Positions 16,427 through 27,404 of a stretch of DNA of 64,000 bases are shown in pieces; positions within the stretch are counted from its first letter, which is position 1, and each line of letters begins with the position of its first letter. The position numbers and the translations under genes are program-made. The DNA is from Desulfovibrionaceae bacterium. GTDB lineage: Bacteria > Desulfobacterota > Desulfovibrionia > Desulfovibrionales > Desulfovibrionaceae. Below the pieces are notes generated by a model, which saw only the letters and a list, made by a program, of their open reading frames with translations, had not been told where the DNA came from and did no database searches. The stretch spans positions 62,001 to 126,000 of the forward strand of contig JAQXLA010000005.1 in the NCBI GenBank assembly GCA_029011315.1, read 5' to 3'.

Positions 16427-17650
16427 TCAACGGGAAATACGAATACTTACGATCATCGCTACGGCATACATGATCGTCGTGGCCAAAAGCACGGCATCAT
16501 AATTGCCATCTGTACAGGCAAGGATGAGTTCTGACATGTTGTTGCCCGTCAAACCTGCTACAGCCCATGCAGATAACGCCAGTCCATGCAGACGGCTGAT
16601 CTGCTGCATACCGAAACGGGATGCCAGCAAAGCCGGAAGGGTAGAAAAGCCGCCACCGTATCCGGCATTGATCACAATAAGCAAAAGGATGATCAGAGCC
16701 CCCAAAAGCAGAGAACCGCTGCCGTCTGAAGCAGCTTGCGTCAGTACGCCGATCAGCGTGACAAGAGCCGAGGAAAAAAAGATGATCTTATATACGGTAT
16801 TGCGATCCCGAAGATGATCGGAATACGCCGAATAGCCAAGACGCCCAAGAGCATTGAACGCCGCTGTAACGGAAGGAACGACGCTGATGATAACTGCCAG
16901 GCAGGAAACTCCGGCAAAAACACTGTTTAAAATTTGCTTCTCGTATGTAATCAGAGCCAGACCACAATGAATATTAATATAGAACATCAGCCAAATGGAC
17001 AAAAACACACTGGAACTGAACATATCCCTTGTGCCGTGCAGCTTGCTGTATGCAATAGGCTCCACCCAATGAGACGGTTTGCGTATCAGCATATGCCCGG
17101 CGAACATCATGATAAAATAGATGGCTCCGAGAATGTAAAACATTTCGGCAATGCCGTATCTGCTTTGAAAGTATTCCATCAAAGGCGTCGCAATGGCTTT
17201 GGCCAGCCCGAATCCCATAATGGAAATACCCGTAGCCAGGCCTTTCTGCTTGGCAAACCAGAGCATCAGCGTTTTTACAGGTGTCAGATAACCAATCCCC
17301 AGACCAATGCCCATCACGCATCCGTAACAGATGTAAATGCCTATCAGGGCAGGAATACCCTTCAAAAACTGAAGGCATAATCCTGTGCCGATCATCCCTG
17401 AGGTGAAAAAAAGACAGGAAAGCAAAGAAGAACGATGAATATTCTTTTCAACAAGACGTCCGGCAAAGGCAGCGGACATGCCCAAAAAGAATATGGCCAA
17501 TGAAAAAGCCCAGCCCACTGAAAAACTGCTCATGCCGATAGACTCGGCAACAGAAGCTTTGAATGTTGACCAGCAGTATACTGTACCAATAGAACAATGA
17601 ATCAGCAGTGCGGGGACAGCCGCCCGCATCCATCTGTTGTCAAGACTCAT
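16427..17650 (-). CDS. MFS transporter of the oxalate/formate antiporter (OxlT) type
   Basis: A 407-residue major-facilitator protein with about twelve membrane helices. The first helices, HCSIGTVYCWSTFKASVAES, and the GIGLGIGYLTPVKTLMLWF segment in helices 4-5 are typical of the OxlT-like family, whose members exchange or take up small carboxylates such as oxalate, formate or related acids. The substrate cannot be assigned from sequence. The ATG at 17650 has AGGAGG seven bases upstream and is preferred over an in-frame start five codons earlier. It lies downstream of a terminator, so it is probably transcribed alone. Confidence 0.85.
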   Translation of the reverse strand: MSLDNRWMRAAVPALLIHCSIGTVYCWSTFKASVAESIGMSSFSVGWAFSLAIFFLGMSAAFAGRLVEKNIHRSSLLSCLFFTSGMIGTGLCLQFLKGIPALIGIYICYGCVMGIGLGIGYLTPVKTLMLWFAKQKGLATGISIMGFGLAKAIATPLMEYFQSRYGIAEMFYILGAIYFIMMFAGHMLIRKPSHWVEPIAYSKLHGTRDMFSSSVFLSIWLMFYINIHCGLALITYEKQILNSVFAGVSCLAVIISVVPSVTAAFNALGRLGYSAYSDHLRDRNTVYKIIFFSSALVTLIGVLTQAASDGSGSLLLGALIILLLIVINAGYGGGFSTLPALLASRFGMQQISRLHGLALSAWAVAGLTGNNMSELILACTDGNYDAVLLATTIMYAVAMIVSIRISR

Positions 17651-17721
17651 AAAGGCCTCCTGCAAAAAGACGTGAAACTGCCCTTTTTTTACAGAAGCTG
17701 TCTTAATGACCTCTTCAGAAC

Positions 17722-17755
17722 AAAAAAGGGCAATACCATACTATCGGCATTGCCC
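17722..17755 (-). terminator. Rho-independent terminator of the VanY-like peptidase gene
   Basis: On the minus strand GGGCAATGCC and GGTATTGCCC pair around an eight-base loop and are followed directly by TTTTTTG. It lies 120 bases past the peptidase stop and before the MFS gene. The rest of the 17651-17877 gap shows nothing further. Confidence 0.75.
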
Positions 17756-17877
17756 AGACGGTCGGCATTATAATGCGCAAACGCGCACGACGGCTACACT
17801 GTGTGCTCACATAAACCGTCAGCAGCCGTCAGAAAATACATAATCTTCCCTTTCAGAAAAAGCAAGGCTCGAGATTT

Positions 17878-18750
17878 TCACCTGGCATATTGATCTTCCT
17901 GGTGGGAATACGAGATAGTACACCCGGATTTTTCTGCTGCTTGCTTCTTCATGGCGATCAATATCTCCGGACGATATTCAAAGTGCATCAAATCATAGTG
18001 CCGCCATTTGCCTCCCCAAATAAATCCGTTCTGCTCAAAAATACGCACGATTTCCGAAGGATATTGAACCTGATCCGGATGCGGCATCTGCTTCGACCAC
18101 TGCCAGTATGTCGCAATATCCGGATTAAAATCCAAAGCGATGCCCCAGCAATGGGGGCTAAGTCTCTCAGTTTTTGCAATATAACGCCAATACTGTCCGT
18201 ATGCCGGATGCACATACCTTTCAAGATGCGGCTTTTCGGCAAAAAGCTCCTGAAGCTGTTCCCGAACTTTGATCAGGGGAGATAAAAGCCGTTCCGGCAC
18301 CATAATTTTTTCACCAAACAGCAAAAAAGGCCTCATCGATTGCTCAACACTCAATTTATCGCTGCCGTAGAGTGCCCGCAACAGAGCATAAGAACGAATG
18401 CGTCCCGGATCTTCGCCTTCCTGGGGAACAGGACGATCAGGCTCAAGAGGATACTGAATATGCAGCGTCTCATAAATTCCAGAATCATACACGTCATCTC
18501 CGGATCTCCGATAAGGAATCCGCTCTCCCTTCAATGTGACAAAGAAAATGTTACCTGAAGTATCATGCTCTATTGACTTAAAAAAATCGGGATAGGCCTC
18601 AAGAAGGCAGGCAAAATCCTCTAAAACAGAGTCTTCCGTATCCTGCGCTGCGCATATTCCCGAAAAAGAAAAAAAGATGATGAAACATCCTAGGACAACG
18701 CCACTCAGGATTTTCCAAACCAGAAGGCTAATCACACGCGAAGTCAACAT
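17878..18750 (-). CDS. exported M15-family (VanY-like) D,D- or L,D-carboxypeptidase
   Basis: A 290-residue protein with a signal peptide (hydrophobic residues about 9-30, ending near ICAAQ) and a C-terminal M15 metallopeptidase domain. SPHCWGIALDFNP carries the zinc ligands His200 and Asp207 (SxHxxGxAxD), and WRHYDLMHFEYRPE supplies the last zinc ligand, probably His256. The family trims peptidoglycan stem peptides in the periplasm. Residues 40-170 are a less conserved region with no domain I recognise. It is preceded by the guaA terminator and followed by its own, so it is a single-gene unit. Confidence 0.85.
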   Translation of the reverse strand: MLTSRVISLLVWKILSGVVLGCFIIFFSFSGICAAQDTEDSVLEDFACLLEAYPDFFKSIEHDTSGNIFFVTLKGERIPYRRSGDDVYDSGIYETLHIQYPLEPDRPVPQEGEDPGRIRSYALLRALYGSDKLSVEQSMRPFLLFGEKIMVPERLLSPLIKVREQLQELFAEKPHLERYVHPAYGQYWRYIAKTERLSPHCWGIALDFNPDIATYWQWSKQMPHPDQVQYPSEIVRIFEQNGFIWGGKWRHYDLMHFEYRPEILIAMKKQAAEKSGCTISYSHQEDQYAR

Positions 18751-18763
18751 TTTTTCATCCCAA

Positions 18764-18801
18764 AAGAGCTGCCCGATTTCCTTAGAAATCAGACAGCTCT
18801 T
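18764..18801 (-). terminator. Rho-independent terminator of guaBA
   Basis: AGAGCTGTCTGATTTC pairs with GAAATCGGGCAGCTCT around a short TAAG loop on the minus strand, and TTTT follows. It lies about 65 bases after the guaA stop and just before the peptidase start. Confidence 0.7.
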
Positions 18802-18866
18802 TGTTATCGAATCGTTATTCGACAGATTTCACACCCGAAATCCCAAAACAATTTCAGCGTGTCGAT

Positions 18867-20408
18867 TTATTCCCACTCAATAGTGCTCGGCGGCTTCGGA
18901 GAAATATCATAAACGACGCGGTTGACGCCGCGAACTTCACTGATAATTCGTCCGGAAATACGCTCGAGGAGCTCCGGAGGCAGACGGGACCAATCAGCCG
19001 TCATGGCATCAACGCTGTCAACGCAGCGCAACGCAATGACATGTTCATACGTTCGGCCGTCTCCCATCACTCCAACGGTCTTCAGGGGCAACAGCACGGC
19101 AAAGCCCTGCCAGATTTTTCGATACCAGCCAGATTCCCGCAGCTCCTGCTGCACGATGCTGTCAGCCTTTCGCAGAATATCAAGGCGTTCCCGGGTAATT
19201 TTGCCTACCACGCGGATGGCCAGCCCCGGTCCGGGGAAAGGATGCCTCCAGGTGATGGAATCTGGCAGACCGAGTTCCGTCGCGACCTTGCGGACTTCAT
19301 CCTTGAACAGCTCGCGCAACGGTTCGATCAGCTTCATATTCATTTTTTCCGGAAGACCGCCGACATTATGATGGCTTTTGATAACCGCGCTGGGTCCCTT
19401 GTATGATACGGATTCAATCACATCAGGATAGAGTGTTCCCTGAGCCAGCCACTTAATATCCCCGAATGCACGGGCTTCCTCATCAAAGACATCAATAAAG
19501 GTATGCCCGATAATCTTACGCTTCCTTTCCGGATCTTCGACATCTTCCAGAAGCTTCAGAAATCGATCCTGAGCCTGTACAAACGTCAGGTTCAGATTGA
19601 AGTGCTCCCGCAGATATCCGACGACTTCTTCACCTTCTCCAGCCCGGAGAAGACCGTTGTCAACGAAGATGCAGTGAAGCCGATTGCCGATAGCCCGATG
19701 CAACAGCAGCGCCGCAACAGTGGAATCCACACCGCCGGACAGAGCGCATACGACATGCTCGTCCCCGACAGTCTGTCGAAGAGAAGCAACGGTACGCTCC
19801 ACAAAAGAGGACATCGTCCAATCTGCTTCAAGATGCGCAATGCGGAACAGGAAATTCCGCAGGATTTTTTCGCCGTCTTCTGTGTGATGCACTTCCGGAT
19901 GAAACTGCACGGCAAACAGGTTCTTCGACACGTCCGCCATGGCCGCAACAGAAAGGCGGGCTGTAGAAGCGGTAACTTCAAAGCCTGGCGGCGGAGCCAT
20001 GACCGTATCGCCGTGAGACATCCAGACTCTGGACATTTTTTCACGATCAAGGCCATCCCAAAGAGGACAGTCAGTTTTAAACGTCAGTTCCGCAGGTCCG
20101 TATTCCCTCACGGAAGAACGCTGAAGCACGCCTCCAAGGCGATGTGCCAGCAGCTGCATTCCGTAACAGATAGCCAAAACGGGAACATTCAGTTTCAAAA
20201 GTCCCATATCAAGATCGGGGGCATCCTTTTCGTCAACACTGGCAGGGCCGCCGGACAAAATGACGGCTGAAGGATTCATTCCTCGTACCTGTTCGGCCGT
20301 AATCGTACAGGGATGAATTTCAGAATACACACCGGCTTCACGTACGCGGCGGGCAATGAGCTGCGTAACCTGAGAACCATAGTCAATGATAATGACTTTA
20401 CTGGACAT
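18867..20408 (-). CDS. guaA: GMP synthase (glutamine-hydrolysing)
   Basis: This 513-residue enzyme converts XMP to GMP. The N-terminal class I amidotransferase domain has nucleophile Cys in [13 protein letters not shown] and His/Glu in [10 protein letters not shown]. The ATP-pyrophosphatase domain has the PP-loop SGGVDSTV. The C-terminal dimerisation domain ends with the nearly invariant [13 protein letters not shown]. Size equals the family standard. It follows guaB by 20 bases, making the usual guaBA operon for guanine-nucleotide synthesis. Confidence 0.98.
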   Translation of the reverse strand: MSSKVIIIDYGSQVTQLIARRVREAGVYSEIHPCTITAEQVRGMNPSAVILSGGPASVDEKDAPDLDMGLLKLNVPVLAICYGMQLLAHRLGGVLQRSSVREYGPAELTFKTDCPLWDGLDREKMSRVWMSHGDTVMAPPPGFEVTASTARLSVAAMADVSKNLFAVQFHPEVHHTEDGEKILRNFLFRIAHLEADWTMSSFVERTVASLRQTVGDEHVVCALSGGVDSTVAALLLHRAIGNRLHCIFVDNGLLRAGEGEEVVGYLREHFNLNLTFVQAQDRFLKLLEDVEDPERKRKIIGHTFIDVFDEEARAFGDIKWLAQGTLYPDVIESVSYKGPSAVIKSHHNVGGLPEKMNMKLIEPLRELFKDEVRKVATELGLPDSITWRHPFPGPGLAIRVVGKITRERLDILRKADSIVQQELRESGWYRKIWQGFAVLLPLKTVGVMGDGRTYEHVIALRCVDSVDAMTADWSRLPPELLERISGRIISEVRGVNRVVYDISPKPPSTIEWE

Positions 20409-20428
20409 GATGTCTCCGGCTTATAGGT

Positions 20429-22038
<1,610 letters not shown>

Positions 22039-22314
22039 TCAGAACGTCCTGGAAAGGAAAACCCGTCCATAAACGCTGCTGTAATGATCAGGGAGTTCTG
22101 TCCCGGCATCAAAAGACAGCGCCGTATGATTCTGAAACCGCGTTTCCGCATCGTCCGCCGCTTTTTCGCCCCTGATCATGCCGCCACCATGCTGAACCTC
22201 ATAACTGGATTCGCCGCTACGATTCGCATAACCAAAATAAGGCTGCGCAAACACCTTCCAGCCGGAATCTTCAAAGCTTTTTGCGACACGATGCACCAGA
22301 CCTGGAATCAGCAT
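22039..22314 (-). CDS. doubtful small ORF or gene remnant, 91 residues
   Basis: I do not recognise this protein. Codon choice (GCG, CTG, CAG, GAA, TTT) resembles that of real genes in the window. The sequence is rich in aromatic residues and alternates polar and hydrophobic residues (WKVFAQPYFGYANRSGES). The last residues are YGRVFLSRTF, and a terminal Phe is typical of outer-membrane beta-barrels. No ribosome-binding site precedes the ATG at 22314, and the frame closes shortly upstream. It could be the 3' remnant of a degraded barrel gene or a small real gene. The rest of the 21890-22478 gap holds the guaB leader and the usp upstream region. Confidence 0.3.
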   Translation of the reverse strand: MLIPGLVHRVAKSFEDSGWKVFAQPYFGYANRSGESSYEVQHGGGMIRGEKAADDAETRFQNHTALSFDAGTELPDHYSSVYGRVFLSRTF

Positions 22315-22366
22315 ATCATGAGACAGTAAATAAGAAAAAATGTTTCACCTTACGAATCTTTCTTGT

Positions 22367-22404
22367 CTGTAGGAGATAAAAAGCGTACATTTATTCTCTA
22401 CAGA
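22367..22404. other. imperfect inverted repeat upstream of usp
   Basis: CTGTAGGAGATAA and TTATTCTCTACAG face each other across an 11-base loop, with one unpaired base in each arm. It ends 75 bases before the usp start. It could be a terminator stem or operator; no T-run follows on either strand. Confidence 0.3.
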
Positions 22405-22478
22405 AGACGGGGCCATCTTGTAAAGTGAGTTTTTTCTTTATCAGTATGGTAAAAAACCGTCCATGAAGGGAGGATATT

Positions 22479-22904
22479 ATGGCCTTATATGAACGTATTC
22501 TGCTGCCTGTCGACGGTTCCGCACATGCCATGCATGCTGTAGGCCAGGCCATCCGCATCGGAAAGCTGGGAGGAGAAATCATCCTGTTGACCGTCATGCC
22601 CCGCATTCCTGACGTAATTGGCGGAGAATCCCGCAAACGCGCCAAAGAAGCGGCAGAAAAAGATCTTGATCAGATCACGAAGCCCATCATTGAACTGCTG
22701 AAAGATGCCGGCGTTGCGTACCGCAAGGAAGTCGTATTCTGCAACTCTCCTGCCCGCGGTATTCTGCAGGCCTGTGAGCAGACCAATTCTGACGTTATTG
22801 TCATGGGTTCCCGAGGCTGCAACAAGCTTGAAGGTCTTGTTCTCGGTAGCGTCACCACCAGTTTGCTGTCAATGGCCACGGTACCTGTTCTTGTAGTGCG
22901 TTAA
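22479..22904 (+). CDS. universal stress protein A family, ATP-binding type
   Basis: A 141-residue single-domain UspA protein. YERILLPVDGSAHAMHAV opens the alpha/beta fold, and GSRGCNKLEGLVLGS near the C-terminus fits the ATP-binding G-2X-G-9X-G(S/T) motif, so it probably belongs to the nucleotide-binding subclass. Members help cells survive stasis and energy or oxidative stress, by unknown chemistry. GGGAGG precedes the ATG. A bidirectional terminator follows, so it is transcribed alone. Confidence 0.92.
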   Translation: MALYERILLPVDGSAHAMHAVGQAIRIGKLGGEIILLTVMPRIPDVIGGESRKRAKEAAEKDLDQITKPIIELLKDAGVAYRKEVVFCNSPARGILQACEQTNSDVIVMGSRGCNKLEGLVLGSVTTSLLSMATVPVLVVR

Positions 22905-22927
22905 CACGTTTTTCGTTTCAAGTCTCT

Positions 22928-22994
22928 CCCGTTTCCAACAAGAAACGGGAAGAGTTTTGAAAAAAAACGCACGGATATATTCCGTGCGTTTTTT
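22928..22994. terminator. bidirectional terminator pair between usp and the RRM gene
   Basis: Two hairpins stand in series. CCCGTTTC/GAAACGGG occupies 22928-22949. A second, with arms ACGCACGGA and TCCGTGCGT (stem about 22967-22989), is flanked by A-tracts on the left and T-tracts on the right, so it can end transcription from both directions (usp on plus, RRM gene on minus). Confidence 0.85.
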
Positions 22995-23033
22995 ACTTTG
23001 TTCTATGAAAAAGCCTGTCTGAAATCCGCAGAT

Positions 23034-23321
23034 TTAATAACGGGATCCTCCACGAGGAGCAAAACGAGGACGTTCTTCCCGAGGACGGGCTTCATTAACT
23101 TTGAGCGTACGGCCGTTGAAATTGACCCCGTCGGTCGCTTCAATGGCAGCTGCGGCATCTTCATCCTTCATTTCAACGAAACCAAAACCACGGGCTCTTC
23201 CGGTTTCACGATCGGAAATGAGGTTCACGGAAATCACTTCGCCGTAATTGGCAAACAGGTTACGGACTTCTTCTTCCGTGGCAGCCCAGGGAAGATTGCC
23301 GACATAAAGAGACTTGGACAT
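23034..23321 (-). CDS. small RRM-type RNA-binding protein
   Basis: A 95-residue protein made of one RNA recognition motif. RNP2 is LYVGNL at the N-terminus and RNP1 is RGFGFVEM near residue 45; the tail is Arg-, Pro- and Gly-rich (RPREERPRFAPRGGSRY). Such cyanobacterial/deltaproteobacterial Rbp proteins bind single-stranded RNA and are often cold-induced. The ATG at 23321 gives the canonical MSKSLYVGNL start; an open frame farther upstream runs into the tRNA and is not coding. It lies about 135 bases downstream of the tRNA-Pro terminator. Confidence 0.92.
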   Translation of the reverse strand: MSKSLYVGNLPWAATEEEVRNLFANYGEVISVNLISDRETGRARGFGFVEMKDEDAAAAIEATDGVNFNGRTLKVNEARPREERPRFAPRGGSRY

Positions 23322-23456
23322 ACAGTTCCTTACCAAAAATGGAATAATAAAGTGAATAAATACGGCTCTCTGAAAAAATGCCGTGTTCTGAACACGGTAT
23401 CTGAAAAAAGTGCCTGATGTCAAACTCTTTCTTGAGAAAAGACGTGAAAAAAGCAA

Positions 23457-23490
23457 AAAGCCTGAAAAAAAGTGAAGTTTTTTCAGGCTT
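23457..23490 (-). terminator. terminator downstream of tRNA-Pro
   Basis: AAGCCTGAAAAAA and TTTTTTCAGGCTT form a 13-base stem around a short loop, with A- and T-tracts built into the arms. It lies 14 bases past the 3' end of tRNA-Pro. Confidence 0.75.
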
Positions 23491-23503
23491 ACGATCTTCG
23501 TTC

Positions 23504-23580
23504 TGGTCGGGATGAAAGGATTTGAACCTTCGACCCCTTGAACCCCATTCAAGTGCGCTCCCAGACTGCGCTACATCCCG
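23504..23580 (-). tRNA. tRNA-Pro (anticodon GGG)
   Basis: A complete 77-base cloverleaf. Acceptor arms CGGGATG/CATCCCG pair fully, the D stem is GCGC/GCGC, and the anticodon stem CTTGA/TCAAG encloses loop ATGGGGT with anticodon GGG. The T arm GAAGG-TTCAAAT-CCTTT has one G-T pair, the discriminator is A, and CCA is encoded at 23506-23504. It reads CCC/CCU proline codons. Confidence 0.95.
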
Positions 23581-23590
23581 ACGGGAAGGA

Positions 23591-23619
23591 ACATTACGCA
23601 TATCGGAGGAGACTGTCAA
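23591..23619 (-). promoter_or_regulatory. promoter of tRNA-Pro
   Basis: On the minus strand TTGACA (23619-23614) and TAATGT (23596-23591) are separated by 17 bases, and the tRNA begins 10 bases after the -10 element. Confidence 0.65.
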
Positions 23620-23635
23620 GGCTTACAGAAAAAAT

Positions 23636-26137
23636 TTACTCGAAAAGTCCCGGAATCTGGACAAACAGTGTAAAGCTTGAATCGTAGCCATCATATTTGT
23701 ACCTTCCGATTATACGGTAGCATTGATCCGCATAACTGATATCGACAGACTGATCATAGGTTTTTCCGAATGTTCCACCGACGCGCATGTTGCGATAATC
23801 TTCGAATGCCACTGACCAGTTTTTGGTAAGATTGAGAATAACTTTGTTATGCAGCAGACGCATGGATGATGACAGACGGATATCATCACGATCACTGTCC
23901 CGGAATTTATGCCGATACTCATAATCCCGATCACGAAAATCAAGCCCGAACTGCCATTCCGCCAGTTCATCGTAGCGAAGCACAAGATCATGATCATGCC
24001 TGGTTACGCTCCCGTCATACATGGAGAGATACGTTTTGCTGCTATATCCCAACCAATCCAGAGGATAGTATTCCAGTTCGGAATACAAATCCATAAAAGG
24101 TCTGCGCGCATAAAGATCCCTGTGCTGAGTCCGATCCGCCTCTTCAAAATCATAGCCTGTTTCCAGATGCCAGCGAAGAAGATCCCGGTAAACAGTCTGT
24201 TTCTCCGCAATCTGACGGCCTTTTTCCTTGCGAACGGCAACGCGTTCCGATCGTGTCGTCACAATATTGGTAATAGAGTATGTCAATTCATTCGCTGCCG
24301 GGATGCGATCGTCACGGGTATAGAACGGATTGTCCGATTGATCGATGCCAGGACGCAATTTGTAATGAATTCTGGGCTGCAACACGTGGCGAACGCCGGT
24401 CATCACTGTCCGTCCGGCATTTTCCGGAACGGCTTGAAGCGGTTGGTGATCGATCTTCCATATTCTGGACGCCTCAGTATATCCCTGCGCATCAACATCA
24501 AGAACGGATCGGCTTCGGCCTGTCTGTGCCGATCCTGACTCTGCGTAATCAGCGCCAATCAGAACGGTTCGCCCGGATGTATTGGTATGATAAGCAGTCT
24601 GCCTCAGTCCTACGGAAGTAATCAGAGAACCGTATCCAAAATCCAGAGGCAAGGTCAGAGACGGATGGATTTCCGTGCGAAAACCTCTTGTTCCTTTCTC
24701 CCGATGAAAATATCCCGTTTGAAAAGAGGCTTCGGCTTCAAGCGGAAAATCCTGAAAAATGCGTCCTTTATAGAGGAAAGCATTCAGTTCCGGAAGTCTC
24801 TGAGCAATCAGATCCTGTGAATGCGTCTGATTTCCATGACCGAGAGCCGGATCCTGCTCATACCGAACTCCGGCGACAAAACCGAAACGTTCCCAATCCT
24901 TATACAAAAGGAGCGCGTTGACCCGATTCTGATCCTTTTCAGGAAGATATCTGCCGAACAGATTGAACAGCTCTTTTCTGCTATAATCAAATCCTGTCGG
25001 CCCCTGCTGGAACTCCCGCAAGAACTCCTGATCCGATACATAATCAATATTGCTTCGATAATGCCAGCCACCTTCACCCAGCAGTCCATCAGACATGCCG
25101 CGAAGCCAAAAACGATTGTTATTGGTTCGCAGCAGAGAACTCGATCGATAGACCTTGCTGTCTCCTGGCCGGGTGACTGTATGACTATCATAGATGCCGG
25201 TAAAGGCGAACCAGCTCTTTTGATCAGCAGCCGGATGCGCACGGTATTCTGCGCTGATCAGCGGCCCGACCTTTTCCATCCAGCCACCGTAAAAGGTCAT
25301 GTCCCGACTTTCATCCAGAACATAAAAATAAGGTTGAGTAAAAAAGACGCCTCGTTTGGAACTAATACCGTAATGAGGCAGGAGCAGACCGGATTGACGG
25401 GACGCTTTAGCGGGAAGCACCATAAAAGGCGCGTACATCACTCCGTTATTTTTCACATCAAAAGATGTGCCGTACAATTTTGCGTAACCGTCAATTTCCA
25501 CATCTGCCCGTTCCGCATTCATCGACCATGCAGGAATCGGGCCGTCACACGTTGTCACTTTCGCATTCAGAAAGCTGTATCGATCTCCGATATGACGGGC
25601 TATATGATCGCCGGCAAGATACAGATGGGAATCGGCAAAAAAGAGTCTGCCGCTGTCGCACCACCCTGTACGGGTATTCAAATTAAATTCCGCACTTTCA
25701 GATTGAAGCGTATCGCCTCCAATGCGAGCGGAAACATTTCCCTTCAGATAAATCCAACCTGTAGCCGTATAATAACGGACAAAATCTGCGGAAAGGCGAT
25801 CTTCTCCGCGCGTCAGTACGACGTTGCCTCTGGCCTCCGCTATGGTATTGTCCGCAAGAGTATCAAGAGTATCCGCTTCAAGATGCCAGGAAAGAGCTTC
25901 TTCAACAGCGTTTTCATTCGCATATAGAAACGGCGTGAACAGCAGAATGGACAATAAAAGATAAAAAAAGACAAAAACGGTATGCAGCACGGCAGTATCC
26001 GATATATGACAGTGCGACTGTACAAAAGTCTTCGTTACAGGTATCTTCTCTCTGCGTAGCGGAACAAGCACCGCTCCTAACTTGGGAAGAATACCACACC
26101 GACGGCAAAATACTTTTTTCACAGGATTCCGCCGCAT
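23636..26137 (-). CDS. lptD: LPS-assembly protein LptD (OstA/Imp)
   Basis: An outer-membrane protein of up to 833 residues that inserts LPS into the outer leaflet together with LptE. After a hydrophobic signal segment (about residues 51-70, ending near LYANENA) comes the OstA/LptA-like periplasmic domain (WHLEADTLDTLADNTIAEARGNVVLTRGEDRLSAD), then a large beta-barrel with many aromatic girdle residues, ending in LFE. As drawn, a basic stretch of about 45 residues precedes the signal peptide, and no clear ribosome site precedes the ATG at 26137. A GTG giving MLHTVFVFFYLLLS (start near 25990) is a plausible shorter start. It is divergent from alr; tRNA-Pro lies just downstream on the same strand. 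Confidence 0.92.
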   Translation of the reverse strand: MRRNPVKKVFCRRCGILPKLGAVLVPLRREKIPVTKTFVQSHCHISDTAVLHTVFVFFYLLLSILLFTPFLYANENAVEEALSWHLEADTLDTLADNTIAEARGNVVLTRGEDRLSADFVRYYTATGWIYLKGNVSARIGGDTLQSESAEFNLNTRTGWCDSGRLFFADSHLYLAGDHIARHIGDRYSFLNAKVTTCDGPIPAWSMNAERADVEIDGYAKLYGTSFDVKNNGVMYAPFMVLPAKASRQSGLLLPHYGISSKRGVFFTQPYFYVLDESRDMTFYGGWMEKVGPLISAEYRAHPAADQKSWFAFTGIYDSHTVTRPGDSKVYRSSSLLRTNNNRFWLRGMSDGLLGEGGWHYRSNIDYVSDQEFLREFQQGPTGFDYSRKELFNLFGRYLPEKDQNRVNALLLYKDWERFGFVAGVRYEQDPALGHGNQTHSQDLIAQRLPELNAFLYKGRIFQDFPLEAEASFQTGYFHREKGTRGFRTEIHPSLTLPLDFGYGSLITSVGLRQTAYHTNTSGRTVLIGADYAESGSAQTGRSRSVLDVDAQGYTEASRIWKIDHQPLQAVPENAGRTVMTGVRHVLQPRIHYKLRPGIDQSDNPFYTRDDRIPAANELTYSITNIVTTRSERVAVRKEKGRQIAEKQTVYRDLLRWHLETGYDFEEADRTQHRDLYARRPFMDLYSELEYYPLDWLGYSSKTYLSMYDGSVTRHDHDLVLRYDELAEWQFGLDFRDRDYEYRHKFRDSDRDDIRLSSSMRLLHNKVILNLTKNWSVAFEDYRNMRVGGTFGKTYDQSVDISYADQCYRIIGRYKYDGYDSSFTLFVQIPGLFE

Positions 26138-26280
26138 CTTCAGGCGGCAGTGTGAAACAGGAAAACCAAAAAGGCAAGATTTTTCCTTGGTCTAAAAGCC
26201 CTCCTTGTCCGGATATCTTCCGGTATTGAACACATCGCATACAAAACAGGCGGAAACAACATGATAAAGGAAAATAGGCC

Positions 26281-27399
26281 ATGTTTTCCGGAGCGGTAGC
26301 CACCGTCGTCAGACCGGAAAATCTACGCTATAATTTACGGCTTCTCAAAGCCCGGCATCCCATGTTGATGCCGGTCATCAAGGCTGACGCCTACGGTCAT
26401 GGAGTGCGGATGGCCGCACGCATTCTTCGTGAAGAAGGCATCTTGCATATGGCCGTCGGAACAATCAGGGAGGCGGCATTACTGCGAGCCGACGGCCATA
26501 CAGCCGTCCTGGTTTCGCTCATGGGACTTCTGGAACCGGATGATGCAGAAATTGCCATACGTGAAAAAATTACTCCCCTTGTGCACAACCGGGAAACACT
26601 GGAATACTTTGCTGAGCAAAGTGCCGCGCTGAATCTGCCGGCAACCATTGCCCTGAAATTTGATACTGGAATGTCCCGACTCGGATTTCCTGTTGAAGAT
26701 GCTTCGGCAATCGCCGAACGCTGCCGAACGCTGCCGGGAAAAATTCGCCCTGTCCTTATGCTTTCCCATTTCGCGGGCGCAGATGATGCAAAGCTGGATG
26801 AAGTTACAGGCCTGCAAAGGCGTCGTTTCCATGAAGCTGAGCTGGCTGTAAAACACATTTTTCCCACTATTCAAACGTCTCTCGCCAATTCACCTGGACT
26901 GCTGTCATGGCCCAATCGCTTTGGTGATCTTGTCCGGCCAGGTCTGGTTCTGTACGGTGCCAATCCCCTGTACGGCACGGACAGGGAATGCCTCGGCGAG
27001 GGGCTCATGCCCGTCATGGAAGTTTCGGCTCCCGTCGTGTCCGTCCACAGTCTCCGTCAAGGAGAAAGCGTCAGCTACGGCTGCCTGTTCCGAGCGCCCC
27101 GAGATATGCGCGTCGCCGTCGTCGGAATAGGATATGCCGACGGATTTCCCCGATCCATGTCGCAGACCGGATCGGTGCTGATTCAGGGAAAACGAGCCTT
27201 TATTCTTGGTCGAGTCTGCATGCAGATGTGCATTACAGATGTTACGGATATTCAGAATGTCGCTCCGGGAAACCGTGCCTTTATTCTCGGAGGCGAAGGT
27301 TCCCTGCGCATCAGGGCAGAGGAAATGGCAAACTGGTGCGGCACAATTCCCTATGAATTATTCTGCTCTCTTGGCAAAAATCACCGTATGGAGGTATAA
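26281..27399 (+). CDS. alr: alanine racemase
   Basis: A 372-residue PLP enzyme that makes D-alanine for peptidoglycan. PVIKADAYGHG places the PLP Lys at residue 34. GESVSYGCLFRA contains the second catalytic base, Tyr, from the C-terminal beta domain, and RVCMQMCITDVTD is a conserved block. Length is normal. AAGGA precedes the ATG. It heads a short plus-strand run with a cysteine hydrolase five bases downstream and prmC after it. Confidence 0.96.
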   Translation: MFSGAVATVVRPENLRYNLRLLKARHPMLMPVIKADAYGHGVRMAARILREEGILHMAVGTIREAALLRADGHTAVLVSLMGLLEPDDAEIAIREKITPLVHNRETLEYFAEQSAALNLPATIALKFDTGMSRLGFPVEDASAIAERCRTLPGKIRPVLMLSHFAGADDAKLDEVTGLQRRRFHEAELAVKHIFPTIQTSLANSPGLLSWPNRFGDLVRPGLVLYGANPLYGTDRECLGEGLMPVMEVSAPVVSVHSLRQGESVSYGCLFRAPRDMRVAVVGIGYADGFPRSMSQTGSVLIQGKRAFILGRVCMQMCITDVTDIQNVAPGNRAFILGGEGSLRIRAEEMANWCGTIPYELFCSLGKNHRMEV

Positions 27400-27404
27400 A
27401 TAAC

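Noticed and set aside
16390..16427. CGTTTTTTTCAAAAAACG stem after the MFS gene as a terminator
   Set aside because: The stem is almost entirely A/T pairs, and no clear T-run separates it from the carA promoter region.
23322..23552. N-terminal extension of the RRM protein through the tRNA-Pro region
   Set aside because: It would translate part of the tRNA and its terminator. The ATG at 23321 gives the normal RRM start.
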